DNA from: Phaeobacter sp. A36a-5a
Lineage (GTDB): Bacteria; Pseudomonadota; Alphaproteobacteria; Rhodobacterales; Rhodobacteraceae
Reading direction: 5' to 3'
NCBI RefSeq assembly: GCF_037911135.1
Contig: NZ_JBBLYU010000001.1
Location: forward strand, 2,170,001-2,234,000
DNA length: 64,000 nt
The translations under genes were made by a program, and so were the position numbers. This document shows, one piece after another, positions 47,436 to 57,618 of the stretch; within the stretch, counting starts at the first letter, position 1; every line of letters starts with the position of its first letter. Below the pieces are notes generated by a model, which worked only from the letters and a program-made list of their open reading frames with translations, was not told the origin of the DNA and made no database searches.

Positions 47436-47809
47436 GTTGCCACCTCTCTGATCTCTAGCAAAAGAGATGCGGGGCACCCCCAATTGCTAGCGGCCTGCTC
47501 AATAAGGAGAGGGATTTACCCGTCCTCCTACCAGATATGGTGGAGGCACCAAGGCCGTCTGGCAACCCTTTATTTGGGGATAACTGCAATAAGTTGTGGA
47601 CGAAAGGCGATGACCCTCAAAATATCGTGACAGTGCTGTGAAGAGAGGCAGCTGCGGGATCCTGCTGCGCCGGGTGGGAGTCTGCGACGCGGGCTTGGTC
47701 GCAAAAATGGCGCGCCACCCGGACCGGGCCGCACGCCAGCAAATGTTGCAGATCGGATATTTCAGCGCCGGGCGGCGGGCTGTGCCTGCCGCTCAGCCCT
47801 GGAACCGGA
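47436..47809. other. Non-coding gap ybjN / ubiK
   Basis: No gene is supported. A hairpin, CCTCC-T-ACCA-GATA-TGGT-GGAGG (47524-47546), is the only clear structure. It might belong to a small transcript or to the ybjN leader. Confidence 0.4.
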
Positions 47810-48058
47810 TCACGCGGATTTATCCGCTTCCAGCGCGTCGAGCCGGGCCTTCAGTGCTTCGTTTTCTTCACGCGCCTTCTGCGCCATGGCGCGCACGGCG
47901 TCGAACTCCTCGCGGGTCACGAAATCGCGATCGGCCAGCCAGCGGTCGATCAGCCCCTTCATGGCGGTCTCCGCCTCTTCCCGCGCGCCATGGGCCACAC
48001 CCATCGCGTTGGTCATCAGCTGGGAAATATCATCCATGATCTTGTTGCGCGTCTGCAT
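47810..48058 (-). CDS. ubiK: Ubiquinone biosynthesis accessory factor UbiK
   Basis: An 82-residue BMFP/YqiC protein: MQTRNKIMDDISQLMTNAMG, then a trimeric coiled coil (VTREEFDAVRAMAQKAREENEALKARLDALE). It helps assemble the soluble Ubi complex for ubiquinone. GGAG directly precedes the chosen ATG; an ATG four codons earlier (48070) is possible. It is divergent from lgt, a common pairing in this order. Confidence 0.9.
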   Translation of the reverse strand: MQTRNKIMDDISQLMTNAMGVAHGAREEAETAMKGLIDRWLADRDFVTREEFDAVRAMAQKAREENEALKARLDALEADKSA

Positions 48059-48154
48059 TGTCTTCTCCATGTCTGCCTTGACCCCTATATGGTCATCAAC
48101 ACCGGCGGCGGCAAGCCGTTGACACCGCAGCCCCCGCAAAGGCATTGACGGCAC

Positions 48155-49057
48155 ATGCACGCATTCATCCTCCAATTCCCCGATCTGACCCCGGAAATCT
48201 TCATAATCGAGCTGTTCGGCAGCCAATTCGCGCTGCGCTGGTACGCGCTGGCCTATATCGTCGGGATTGTCATCGCCTGGCGGCTGGCGGTCGCGGCGCT
48301 GCGGCGCCCCGCGCTCTGGCCCCACGCACAGCCCCCGATGAAACCGCAACAGGTCGAAGATCTGCTCACCTGGATCATCCTCGGCGTCATTCTGGGCGGA
48401 CGGCTTGGCTATGTGCTGTTCTATCAGCCCGGCTACTACCTTCAGAACCCGGCCGAGATCCTGCGCATCTGGCAGGGGGGCATGGCCTTTCACGGCGGTC
48501 TCCTGGGGGTGATCATTGCCACCTGGATTTATGCGCTGCGCCACCGGATCCCGCGCCTTCAGATCGCTGATCTGGTGGCACATACGGTGCCGCCGGGCCT
48601 CTTGCTGGGCCGACTTGCCAACTTCAACAACGCCGAGCTCTGGGGGCGGGCAACCGATCTGCCCTGGGGGGTCGCCTTTCCCGGGCGCGCGGCGCAGTCC
48701 TGCGGGCAGGCGCTGGGGGAGATCTGTGCGCGCCACCCGTCCCAGCTCTATGAGGCGCTGCTGGAAGGGCTGATCCTTGGTGCGGTGCTCTTGTGGCTGG
48801 TCTACCGGCGCGCGGCGCTGACCCACCCAGGCCGGGTGACCGGCGTGTTTCTGGCAGGCTATGGCGCGGCGCGCTTCGCGGTTGAATTCATGCGCCAGCC
48901 CGACGCCCAATTCGTAACTGCAGAGAACCCCCTGGGGCTGGCCTGGCATATCGGCGGCTACGGTCTGACCATGGGACAGCTGCTGTCGCTGCCGATGATC
49001 GCCATCGGCCTCATTCTGGTGCTGCGCAGCCGACGCATGGCGGTGGTTCCGGCATGA
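48155..49057 (+). CDS. lgt: Prolipoprotein diacylglyceryl transferase
   Basis: A 300-residue inner-membrane enzyme with about seven helices that moves diacylglyceryl from phosphatidylglycerol to the lipobox Cys. The essential segments are [13 protein letters not shown] (helix with His) and the Lgt signature [14 protein letters not shown]. Its length is normal. The ATGA overlap with midA gives a three-gene unit lgt-midA-pgeF. Confidence 0.96.
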   Translation: MHAFILQFPDLTPEIFIIELFGSQFALRWYALAYIVGIVIAWRLAVAALRRPALWPHAQPPMKPQQVEDLLTWIILGVILGGRLGYVLFYQPGYYLQNPAEILRIWQGGMAFHGGLLGVIIATWIYALRHRIPRLQIADLVAHTVPPGLLLGRLANFNNAELWGRATDLPWGVAFPGRAAQSCGQALGEICARHPSQLYEALLEGLILGAVLLWLVYRRAALTHPGRVTGVFLAGYGAARFAVEFMRQPDAQFVTAENPLGLAWHIGGYGLTMGQLLSLPMIAIGLILVLRSRRMAVVPA

Positions 49058-50121
49058 GCCTGAGCGACCATATCACTGCCCGCATCCGTGCCGAGGGGCC
49101 GATTTCGGTCGCGGATTACATGGCCGAGGCGCTGCTGCATCCAAGCTATGGCTATTACACCACCCGCGACCCGCTGGGGGCCAAGGGGGATTTCACCACA
49201 GCCCCGGAAATCAGCCAGATGTTCGGAGAGCTGATCGGACTGGCGCTGGCACAATGCTGGCTGGATCAGGGCCAACCTCAGCGGTTCACATTGGCCGAAC
49301 TGGGTCCCGGTCGCGGCACGCTGATGGCTGATCTGCTGCGCGCCACAAAAGGCGTGCCCGGGTTTCACGCCGCCATGCAGATTGCCCTGCTGGAGGCCTC
49401 CCCCACCCTGCGCGCCCGTCAGGCGAGGCAACTGGCAGGCCATGACCCGGTCTGGTACCCGAATATCGCCGAGCTGCCCGAGCAGCCGCTGTTTCTAATC
49501 GCAAATGAGTTCTTTGATGCGCTGCCGGTGCGGCAATTTCTGCGCGATGGCGATGGCTGGCGCGAAAAATCAGTGGGTCTTCAGGATGGCACGCTCAGCT
49601 TTGGCCTTGGCGCGGTGGCGCCACAGCCTGCACTGGCGCATCGCCTTGAGGACACCCGCGACGGTGATCTGGTCGAGCTGTGCGAAGCCGCGCAACCGAT
49701 GGTTCAGACCATCGCCTCCCGGATCGCGCGCCACGGCGGAACCGCGCTTATTGTCGATTACGGCGATTGGCGGTCGCTGGGGGATACGTTGCAGGCCCTG
49801 CGCGCCCATGCGCCAAGCGATCCGCTGAAGGATCCGGGCAGCGCCGATCTGACCACCCATGTCGATTTCGAAGCGCTTGCACTGGCTGCGAAATCTGCGG
49901 GCTGTGCCTATAGTCGGCTGACCCCGCAAGGCGTGTTTCTGGAGCGTCTGGGCATTACCGATCGGGCACAGGCGCTGGCGGCGCGGCTAAACGGCGACGC
50001 GCTGCAATCTCTGATTGCGGCGCATCGACGGTTGACGCATCCTGAGGAAATGGGAAACCTGTTCAAGATACTCGGGATTTTCCCCGAAGAGACCGCACCC
50101 CCACCGGGATTGAACGCATGA
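49054..50121 (+). CDS. MidA/NDUFAF7 family class-I SAM methyltransferase
   Basis: A 355-residue protein: [43 protein letters not shown] and [17 protein letters not shown] (SAM site). [15 protein letters not shown] is the substrate region. Human NDUFAF7 dimethylates an Arg of complex-I subunit NDUFS2; the bacterial target is inferred to be NuoD. Overlapping ATGA at both ends couples it to lgt and pgeF. Confidence 0.93.
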   Translation: MSLSDHITARIRAEGPISVADYMAEALLHPSYGYYTTRDPLGAKGDFTTAPEISQMFGELIGLALAQCWLDQGQPQRFTLAELGPGRGTLMADLLRATKGVPGFHAAMQIALLEASPTLRARQARQLAGHDPVWYPNIAELPEQPLFLIANEFFDALPVRQFLRDGDGWREKSVGLQDGTLSFGLGAVAPQPALAHRLEDTRDGDLVELCEAAQPMVQTIASRIARHGGTALIVDYGDWRSLGDTLQALRAHAPSDPLKDPGSADLTTHVDFEALALAAKSAGCAYSRLTPQGVFLERLGITDRAQALAARLNGDALQSLIAAHRRLTHPEEMGNLFKILGIFPEETAPPPGLNA

Positions 50122-50885
50122 CGCTGGAAATTCTCATCTCCGAGCTGCTCAATGGCACCAAACACGGCTTCTTTACCCGTCGCGGCGGGGCCTCTTCGGG
50201 TATTTTTGCCGGATTGAATTGCGGGCTTGGCTCGTCGGATCAGCGCGAAGCGGTGCAGATCAACCGGATGCGCGTCGCCGCAGCGATGGAGGCATCGCCC
50301 GAGGCGCTTGGCCGGGTGAATCAGGTGCATTCCGCCAATGTCCTGACGATCTCCGATCCCCGGCAGGACAATATTCAGGGCGATATTCAGGCTGATGCCA
50401 TGGTCACCAATGTGCCCGGCGTGGTGCTGTCGATCCTGACCGCCGACTGCCAGCCGGTTCTGTTTCACGACCCGGAGGCCAATGTGGTCGGCGCAGCTCA
50501 TGCCGGGTGGCGCGGCACGCTTGATGGCGTGCTGGAGGCCACGTTGGACGCGATGGAACAGCTGGGCGCGCGGCGGCAGTCCACCCGCGCGGTCATCGGC
50601 CCGTCGATCTCGCAGCGCGCCTATGAGGTCGGCCCTGAGTTCTTTGACGACTTCATGATGCAGGATCCGGAAAACGCACGGTTTTTTGCCAATGGCGAGG
50701 GCGATCGCTACCTCTTTGATCTGCCCTCTCTGGGTCTGCACAAACTGCGCAGCGCCGGCGTGGCCGAGGCCGCATGGACCGGGCATTGCACCTACTCTGA
50801 CCCGGAACGGTTCTATTCCTTCCGCCGCGCGACCCATCACAAAGAGGTCGACTACGGGCGCCTGATCTCCTGCATTCGCCTGTAG
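50118..50885 (+). CDS. pgeF: Peptidoglycan editing factor (YfiH/laccase domain)
   Basis: A 255-residue Cu/Zn multicopper-like protein. Metal ligands lie in NQVHSANV, TADCQPVLFHD, AAHAGWRGTLDGV and TGHCTYSDPERFYSFRR. In E. coli it corrects wrongly incorporated amino acids in peptidoglycan precursors; older annotations say polyphenol oxidase. It is the last gene of the lgt unit. Confidence 0.94.
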   Translation: MTLEILISELLNGTKHGFFTRRGGASSGIFAGLNCGLGSSDQREAVQINRMRVAAAMEASPEALGRVNQVHSANVLTISDPRQDNIQGDIQADAMVTNVPGVVLSILTADCQPVLFHDPEANVVGAAHAGWRGTLDGVLEATLDAMEQLGARRQSTRAVIGPSISQRAYEVGPEFFDDFMMQDPENARFFANGEGDRYLFDLPSLGLHKLRSAGVAEAAWTGHCTYSDPERFYSFRRATHHKEVDYGRLISCIRL

Positions 50886-51080
50886 GCGCCGCGACCTGCA
50901 ATTCGCGGCCCAATGTGACCACCGAAGCGCGCCCGCGCGGGGGCTGAGTGCGCGCGGATCACTGCGGCGTTCCTGTGATTTCCACAGATCGGCCACATTC
51001 CCGGCGCATTGGCAGGCGACAAAAGACGGGACTAAAGCGCGGGCCGCAGAATGCTGCCCCGCTCCTACAGGAGACGCCTC

Positions 51081-51233
51081 ATGAAACCAAAATCGCGCTT
51101 CATCAAATCCATTGTAGCTGCCGCCAAGACCGAAGAGGTGCGCCTACCCTGGACGCGTGGCGCCACCCGGCAGATCGCGATTGAGCGGCGTCGCGAGACT
51201 CTCCGGCGCCCGGCCCAGGCCAAGAGCGCCTGA
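51081..51233 (+). CDS. Small basic conserved protein
   Basis: A 50-residue, strongly basic protein: MKPKSRFIKSIVAAAKTEEV, then LPWTRGATRQIAIERRRET. AGGAGA lies 7 nt before the ATG. I recall near-identical short proteins in other Rhodobacteraceae. It has no signal or helix of membrane type. A nucleic-acid-binding role is a guess from its charge. Confidence 0.7.
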   Translation: MKPKSRFIKSIVAAAKTEEVRLPWTRGATRQIAIERRRETLRRPAQAKSA

Positions 51234-51507
51234 GATCATTGAAGAGGCGTCCTTGCAATCTCGACGGCCCGCTCTCACGACGGGGCCGGGAATACCCGCC
51301 TGACACCGTCCACCGGTGATCACCTCCGGCGGCGGCCTCTGCCCAAGACAGGACCGCCGCATTTACCTGCCCGATTGGGCGCATTGCCCGGGACTGCGCG
51401 TATTGCGACCGGGGCGCCCGACAGGGACCAAGCGATTCCGGCGCGCCTTCTGCTCATCGCGCTGCCGGGGTTGATGCAAGTACAGTCATGAGAGAGGCAC
51501 GTTCGCC

Positions 51508-52284
51508 ATGACCATACCCCAGTCGCTGCGACGCGCAGCTGCCAATGCGGTCGAAGCCAATGCTCTGCTACAGGACCCTGCTGCCCAGCGCGGCGGGACG
51601 CGGCCACAGCTGCGCCGTTACGATGTCTGTAGCCTGCTGCCAAACGGCCAAATCGCCGAGACACGCCATGTCGCACCGTCGCTGCCATTGTTCGAAGACG
51701 CCTTTACCGCCTTTTGCCGCGGATCCCTGATCGAGACCACGCAGGGGCCCATTGCAATCGAGGATCTGCTGCCGGGCGATGAGCTGATCACCTTTGATGG
51801 CGACCCCCTCCCCCTGTTGTGGAAAGGCAGCACCAGCCTTATCCCATCGCGCAGCGGGCAGCACGGTCGCAGCCACCGGCTGACCAGCTTTACCGCCGAT
51901 AGCCTTGGCGAGGCAAAGCCGATGTCGACGGTTGTCGCAGGCCCCGCCGCGCGGCTGTTGCAACGGGCACCTCTGCCGGGGATCAAGCTGGACAATGCCG
52001 TCTCGCTGGTTCCGGTGCAGCAATATCATGACGGGATGAGTATTTTCGAAACCGCGCCCCCGACCGCCGTGGACCTCTTTCATCTATGCCTGCCGCGCCA
52101 TGCGGCGATCAGTGTCGGCGGTCTGCCGTTCGAGACCTATCACCCCGGCCCGGAGGCCCTGAAACTGGTGAGCCACGCCATCCGCACGCTCTATCTGAAC
52201 CTGTTTTCGCATGTCGAATCGATCGCAGGCTTCGGCCCGCTGGCCTATCCCCGGATCCTGCTGCAAGATCCCGATATGAACTAA
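51508..52284 (+). CDS. Stand-alone Hint domain protein
   Basis: A 258-residue protein. The Hint fold starts at C70 in AFCRGSLIETTQGPIAIEDLLPGDELIT and continues to CLPRHAAISVGGLPFETYHPG. Hint domains in inteins and hedgehogs cut at the Cys. Here the first 69 residues precede the Cys (DPAAQRGGTRPQLRRYDVCSLL) and there is no intein-type C-terminal His-Asn, so splicing is unlikely. The family is abundant in Rhodobacterales and of unknown function. No partner gene is nearby. Confidence 0.88.
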   Translation: MTIPQSLRRAAANAVEANALLQDPAAQRGGTRPQLRRYDVCSLLPNGQIAETRHVAPSLPLFEDAFTAFCRGSLIETTQGPIAIEDLLPGDELITFDGDPLPLLWKGSTSLIPSRSGQHGRSHRLTSFTADSLGEAKPMSTVVAGPAARLLQRAPLPGIKLDNAVSLVPVQQYHDGMSIFETAPPTAVDLFHLCLPRHAAISVGGLPFETYHPGPEALKLVSHAIRTLYLNLFSHVESIAGFGPLAYPRILLQDPDMN

Positions 52285-52323
52285 GCCGGGTCCGCCGACA
52301 GCTGCGGCGGTCGCCCCAAACGA

Positions 52324-52353
52324 AAAAAGCGCCCGCATTGCGAGGCGCTTTTT
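52324..52353. terminator. Bidirectional terminator, Hint gene / lrp
   Basis: A stem AAAAAGCGCC with GGCGCTTTTT, extended by an inner CGC-ATT-GCG. T-runs are present on both strands. Confidence 0.9.
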
Positions 52354-52395
52354 CTGATCAGACTGGCCTGACCGATTTCTGCGAGGCTCTGCCCC

Positions 52396-52896
52396 TCAGG
52401 CTTCGCGCGCGAGCCGTTGCTCCAGCACATCAAAGGGAACGCCGGGTTCGTCCTTGGCCCCTCGGATCACCAGCGAGGTCTTGACGCTGGCCACATTCGG
52501 CGTCGTCAGCAGATCGCCGGTCAGAAAGCTCTGGAAGGTGCTGAGATCGGGCGCGACGCATTTCAGGATGAAATCCACCTCGCCGTTCAGCATGTGGCAC
52601 TCGCGCACCAGCGGCCAGTCGCGACATTTCGCTTCAAAGGCGCTCAGCTCGGCCTCGGCCTGGCTTTCCAGCCCCACCATGGCAAAGACCTGCACTTCGA
52701 ACCCCAATTCGCGTGCGTTGACCTCGGCATGGTATCCGCGGATCAGCCCGGCCTCCTCAAGCGAGCGCACCCGGCGCAGGCACGGCGGTGCGGAAATACC
52801 CACACGCTTGGCCAGTTCAACATTGGTCATACGACCGTCGGCCTGCAACTCCGACAAAATCTTGCGATCAATCGGATCAAGGCGTGTTGTGACCAT
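52396..52896 (-). CDS. Lrp/AsnC family transcriptional regulator
   Basis: A 166-residue feast/famine regulator. The N-terminal winged helix is LDPIDRKILSELQADGRMTNVELAKRVGISAPPCLRRVRSLEEAGLI. The C-terminal RAM domain follows (VFAMVGLESQAEAELSAFE...GEVDFILKCVAPDLSTFQSFL) and binds amino acids. CAGGAG precedes the ATG. Two AATATT-bearing elements sit just upstream of its -35. It is divergent from trxB and may regulate it. Confidence 0.93.
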   Translation of the reverse strand: MVTTRLDPIDRKILSELQADGRMTNVELAKRVGISAPPCLRRVRSLEEAGLIRGYHAEVNARELGFEVQVFAMVGLESQAEAELSAFEAKCRDWPLVRECHMLNGEVDFILKCVAPDLSTFQSFLTGDLLTTPNVASVKTSLVIRGAKDEPGVPFDVLEQRLAREA

Positions 52897-52924
52897 CTGG
52901 AAGCTCCTGTTGAATTTTCCGTTT

Positions 52925-52983
52925 GTTATACCAGCATCCGTAGTGCACGCAATATTATTTCAGGCGCGCGCAACAATATTTGC
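52925..52983. promoter_or_regulatory. lrp promoter with paired AATATT elements
   Basis: On the minus strand, -35 TTGCGT (52947-52952) and -10 TATAAC (52925-52930) stand 16 bp apart. Two related elements, GCAATATTATTT (52949-52960) and GCAACAATATTTGC (52970-52983), begin 21 bp apart, one of them overlapping the -35. They suit an autoregulating Lrp-like dimer pair. Confidence 0.5.
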
Positions 52984-53098
52984 CGTTGATAAGATGAGAC
53001 CTCAGCATCTTAGCCCAGGCATCAAAACCGGGGGCATCCGACATCGCTGAAGCCGGGGCTTTAAGACATCGCCGGGTGCAGTTATATGCATTGCCTGA

Positions 53099-54417
<1,319 letters not shown>

Positions 54418-54525
54418 GCCCAAGGCGGCCCCGACTGCCAGACCCCTGTCCCGGCCCGCCGGAGACAACAGACCGCCCGTTCCGCTTGCGTTGCAATAGG
54501 GGAACGGCGGTCCTTTTCACGAAAC

Positions 54526-54583
54526 TCAAAAGGGTTTTGACTTTGCTGCGACTGCAAAGCATGACATGCGTTCACCCGTGAAC
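54526..54583 (+). promoter_or_regulatory. Promoter with three inverted repeats before the MarR-Sat-CysC gene
   Basis: A -35 TTGACT (54537-54542) and a weak -10 CATGAC (54560-54565) are 17 bp apart. Three dyads cover them: TCAAAA-GGG-TTTTGA (54526-54540), CTTTGC-N7-GCAAAG (54541-54559, in the spacer) and GTTCAC-CC-GTGAAC (54570-54583). All are perfect. They suggest one or more repressors, perhaps the MarR-like domain encoded downstream. Confidence 0.6.
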
Positions 54584-54601
54584 ACACTTTGAGTCGACCC
54601 G

Positions 54602-56677
54602 ATGCCATCCCGATCCACACCACTCAGCCATGAGGACGAAGACCTGCTCTTTCGTATCCTCAGCCAGCTCGACAAGGCGCCAGACGCCTCGCAGCGGGCC
54701 ACGGCGACGGCTGTAGGGATATCACTTGGGCGGCTCAATGCACATCTACGCGCAGCCGCAGAAGCCGGTCTTGTCAAGGTCAGCCATCGCGCAGGTCCCG
54801 ACAAACGTCAACGCTTCGCCTATGCGCTTACCACCCGAGGTGCTGCCGAAAAAATTCGGCTCACCGATCAGTTTCTCGCCCGCAAGTTCGCCGAATACGA
54901 CGCGCTTCACGCTGAACTCACTGGGACCACCAGTGGCCTCGTCCCCTTCAAGTACAGGACCAAGTTGATGCAGAATAATCTTGCCCCCATCCCGGAGCTT
55001 TATGTCTCCTATGACTCCGCCCAAAAGCTGAAGGTCGAAGCCGCAGAGCTGAAGAGCCATGACCTGAGCCCGCGCCAGATCTGCGATCTGGAGCTGCTGA
55101 TGAACGGCGGCTTCAACCCGCTGAAAGGGTTTCTGAGCGAAGCAGACTACAACGGCGTTGTCGAAAACATGCGCCTTGCGGACGGCACCCTCTGGCCGAT
55201 GCCGATCACGCTGGATGTGTCCGAGGATTTTGCCGCATCGCTGGAAATCGGCGAAGACATCGCCCTGCGCGATCAGGAAGGTGTCATCCTTGGCACCATG
55301 ACCGTGACCGATCGCTGGGAGCCGAACAAATCGCGCGAAGCCGAAAAGGTGTTCGGCGCCGATGATGACGCCCATCCGGCGGTCAACTACCTGCATAACA
55401 CCGCAGGCAAGATCTATCTGGGCGGCCCGGTGACCGGCATCCAGCAGCCCGTCCACTATGATTTCCGCGGACGTCGCGACACTCCGAACGAGCTGCGCGC
55501 CTATTTCCGCAAACTGGGCTGGCGCCGCATCGTGGCCTTCCAGACCCGCAACCCGCTGCATCGGGCACATCAGGAACTGACCTTCCGCGCCGCGCGCGAG
55601 GCCCAGGCCAACCTGCTGATCCACCCGGTTGTCGGCATGACAAAACCGGGCGACGTCGATCATTTCACCCGCGTCCGCTGCTACGAGGCGGTTCTGGACA
55701 AGTATCCGGCGGCCACCACATCCATGTCGCTCTTGAACCTGGCAATGCGTATGGCCGGCCCCCGCGAGGCGGTCTGGCACGGGCTGATCCGCAAAAACCA
55801 CGGCTGCACCCATTTCATCGTTGGTCGCGATCACGCAGGCCCCGGCAAGAACTCCGCCGGTGAAGATTTCTACGGCCCTTATGATGCGCAGGATCTGTTC
55901 CGCGAGCATCAGGAAGAAATCGGCATCGAAATGGTCGACTTCAAACACATGGTCTATGTGCAGGAACGCGCCCAATACGAACCCAACGACGAGATTGAAG
56001 ATCGTGACAATGTCACCATCCTGAACATCTCCGGCACCGAACTGCGCCGCCGCCTGCAAGAAGGCCTGGAGATCCCCGAGTGGTTCTCCTTCCCCGAGGT
56101 TGTGAACGAGCTGCGCAAGACCAAGCCGCCACGTTCCAAGCAGGGCTTCACCGTGTTCTTCACCGGGTTCTCCGGCTCCGGCAAATCCACCATTGCAAAT
56201 GCTCTGATGGTCAAGCTGATGGAAATGGGCGGCCGTCCGGTGACGCTGCTCGATGGCGACATCGTGCGGAAAAACCTCAGCTCCGAACTGGGCTTCTCGA
56301 AAGAGCACCGCGACCTCAACATCCGCCGCATCGGCTATGTGGCCTCCGAGATCACCAAGAACGGCGGCATCGCCATCTGCGCGCCGATCGCGCCTTATGC
56401 CACTACCCGCCGCGCCGTGCGTGAGGATGTGGAGCAGTTCGGTGCTTTCCTGGAGGTGCATGTCGCGACCTCGATCGAGGAATGCGAGCGCCGCGACCGC
56501 AAGGGTCTCTACAAGTTGGCTCGCGAAGGAAAGATCAAGGAATTCACAGGGATTTCCGATCCCTATGATGTCCCCGTTGATCCGGAGCTGCGTGTCGAGA
56601 CCGAGAATGTCGACGTCGACAACTGCGCTCATCAGGTTCTGCTGAAGCTGGAGAACATGGGGCTGATCGCAGGCTGA
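54602..56677 (+). CDS. MarR-EPS regulator domain fused to sulfate adenylyltransferase/APS kinase
   Basis: A 691-residue open frame with no stop between its parts. Residues 1-112 match the EPS-associated MarR family (DASQRATATAVGISLGRLNAHL helix-turn-helix; RFAYALTTRGAAEKIRLTDQFL). Residues 123-515 are ATP sulfurylase (QTRNPLHRAHQEL with HxxH, VGRDHAGPG). Residues 517-691 are APS kinase (GFSGSGKST P-loop, LLDGDIVRKNL). Together the enzymes make PAPS from sulfate and ATP. An internal ATG at 54968 (MQNNLAPIP, AGGA upstream) would give the usual 569-residue Sat-CysC, so both forms may be made. It has its own promoter and terminator. Confidence 0.88.
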   Translation: MPSRSTPLSHEDEDLLFRILSQLDKAPDASQRATATAVGISLGRLNAHLRAAAEAGLVKVSHRAGPDKRQRFAYALTTRGAAEKIRLTDQFLARKFAEYDALHAELTGTTSGLVPFKYRTKLMQNNLAPIPELYVSYDSAQKLKVEAAELKSHDLSPRQICDLELLMNGGFNPLKGFLSEADYNGVVENMRLADGTLWPMPITLDVSEDFAASLEIGEDIALRDQEGVILGTMTVTDRWEPNKSREAEKVFGADDDAHPAVNYLHNTAGKIYLGGPVTGIQQPVHYDFRGRRDTPNELRAYFRKLGWRRIVAFQTRNPLHRAHQELTFRAAREAQANLLIHPVVGMTKPGDVDHFTRVRCYEAVLDKYPAATTSMSLLNLAMRMAGPREAVWHGLIRKNHGCTHFIVGRDHAGPGKNSAGEDFYGPYDAQDLFREHQEEIGIEMVDFKHMVYVQERAQYEPNDEIEDRDNVTILNISGTELRRRLQEGLEIPEWFSFPEVVNELRKTKPPRSKQGFTVFFTGFSGSGKSTIANALMVKLMEMGGRPVTLLDGDIVRKNLSSELGFSKEHRDLNIRRIGYVASEITKNGGIAICAPIAPYATTRRAVREDVEQFGAFLEVHVATSIEECERRDRKGLYKLAREGKIKEFTGISDPYDVPVDPELRVETENVDVDNCAHQVLLKLENMGLIAG

Positions 56678-56697
56678 TCCACCCGCAAGACTGACAG

Positions 56698-56725
56698 AAG
56701 GCCGCCCGATCGGGCGGCCTTTTTT
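56698..56725 (+). terminator. Terminator of the MarR-Sat-CysC gene
   Basis: A 10-bp stem, AAGGCCGCCC with GGGCGGCCTT, a GATC loop and a TTTT tail. Confidence 0.92.
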
Positions 56726-56741
56726 CGACTCACACATGGGG

Positions 56742-57605
56742 TTAAAGGCTGGCCCGAAGCGCCTCCGCCGCGCGACGCTCGATACTGCCATATCGCGCAG
56801 CCTCCGGCTTAAGCGCCCTGAGCGTCGGCAGCCGCGCCGTGTAATCATCCTGCGATATCATCGCGATGGCCGCGCGTATCTCTTCGCCGGTAGAGCAGAT
56901 AATCATTCCGGCAGGATCGAAGAAATCGCTGATATTCGGGCAGCCCCAATAGATCGGCACCGTTTCGCAGAGGATCGCGTCGATGAGCTTCTCTGAGAAA
57001 TAATTCCGTTCGCGGACATTCTCGATCACCACACTATAGCGGTAGGGCGCCAGCCCGTCGGATTTTGTCTCAAACGGCTGGTATCCCCGCCCGAGGATGG
57101 CCACCTCGGGCGTGCTGCACCTCAGATGTTCGACCACGTCATGGCGCAGCTTGTGGCCCGGATGGTCCCGCTTGGCTGAGGCGATGATCGAAAGATCGGC
57201 ACGTTTCTCTATCGCCAGCTCCTGCCACTCAGGCACCCATGTGGTGCCGAAGGGCAGGAAAAGCCCGTTGCCAATGCCCGCCAGCAAGTCCTCATTATAG
57301 CTGAACACCCGAAAGAACCGCCGCCAGGTCCAGGGCAGCAGCCGGTGGTGCAACGACGACATGATTTTGGGCTCCATCACCATCATGGAGATCCCCGCCC
57401 GACAGGGCCAGCGCCCCGGCAGGTGCATTCCGGTTTTTGCCCAGACAATCAGATGGTCTTGCGCTGCAAGATCCGAGACCCGCCCGCCGATCAGATCGCC
57501 GGGGCAACCGAACGGCCAGTGCAGGCTTGCAAGCTCGCGATTGGCAAAGGCCCGGTTCAGCTTTGCCCCATAGGGCACCACCGCAATGGCAGGCTCGCGC
57601 GTCAC
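56742..57605 (-). CDS. Glycosyltransferase family 10 (fucosyltransferase-like)
   Basis: A 287-residue GT-B-type enzyme. The alpha-1,3-fucosyltransferase motif is clear in RYSVVIENVRERNYFSEKLIDAILCETVPIYWGCPNISDFF (about residues 186-227). It probably transfers fucose or a related 6-deoxy sugar in exopolysaccharide or LPS assembly. The start is GTG with GAGGGCGG before it. It follows phzF by 13 bp and faces the Sat-CysC gene tail to tail. Confidence 0.85.
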   Translation of the reverse strand: MTREPAIAVVPYGAKLNRAFANRELASLHWPFGCPGDLIGGRVSDLAAQDHLIVWAKTGMHLPGRWPCRAGISMMVMEPKIMSSLHHRLLPWTWRRFFRVFSYNEDLLAGIGNGLFLPFGTTWVPEWQELAIEKRADLSIIASAKRDHPGHKLRHDVVEHLRCSTPEVAILGRGYQPFETKSDGLAPYRYSVVIENVRERNYFSEKLIDAILCETVPIYWGCPNISDFFDPAGMIICSTGEEIRAAIAMISQDDYTARLPTLRALKPEAARYGSIERRAAEALRASL

Positions 57606-57618
57606 AGTCCGCCCTCTG

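Noticed and set aside
54746-56848. 700-codon frame antisense to the MarR-Sat-CysC gene
   Set aside because: Mirror of a GC-rich coding region; it has no recognisable domain and the sense gene is certain.
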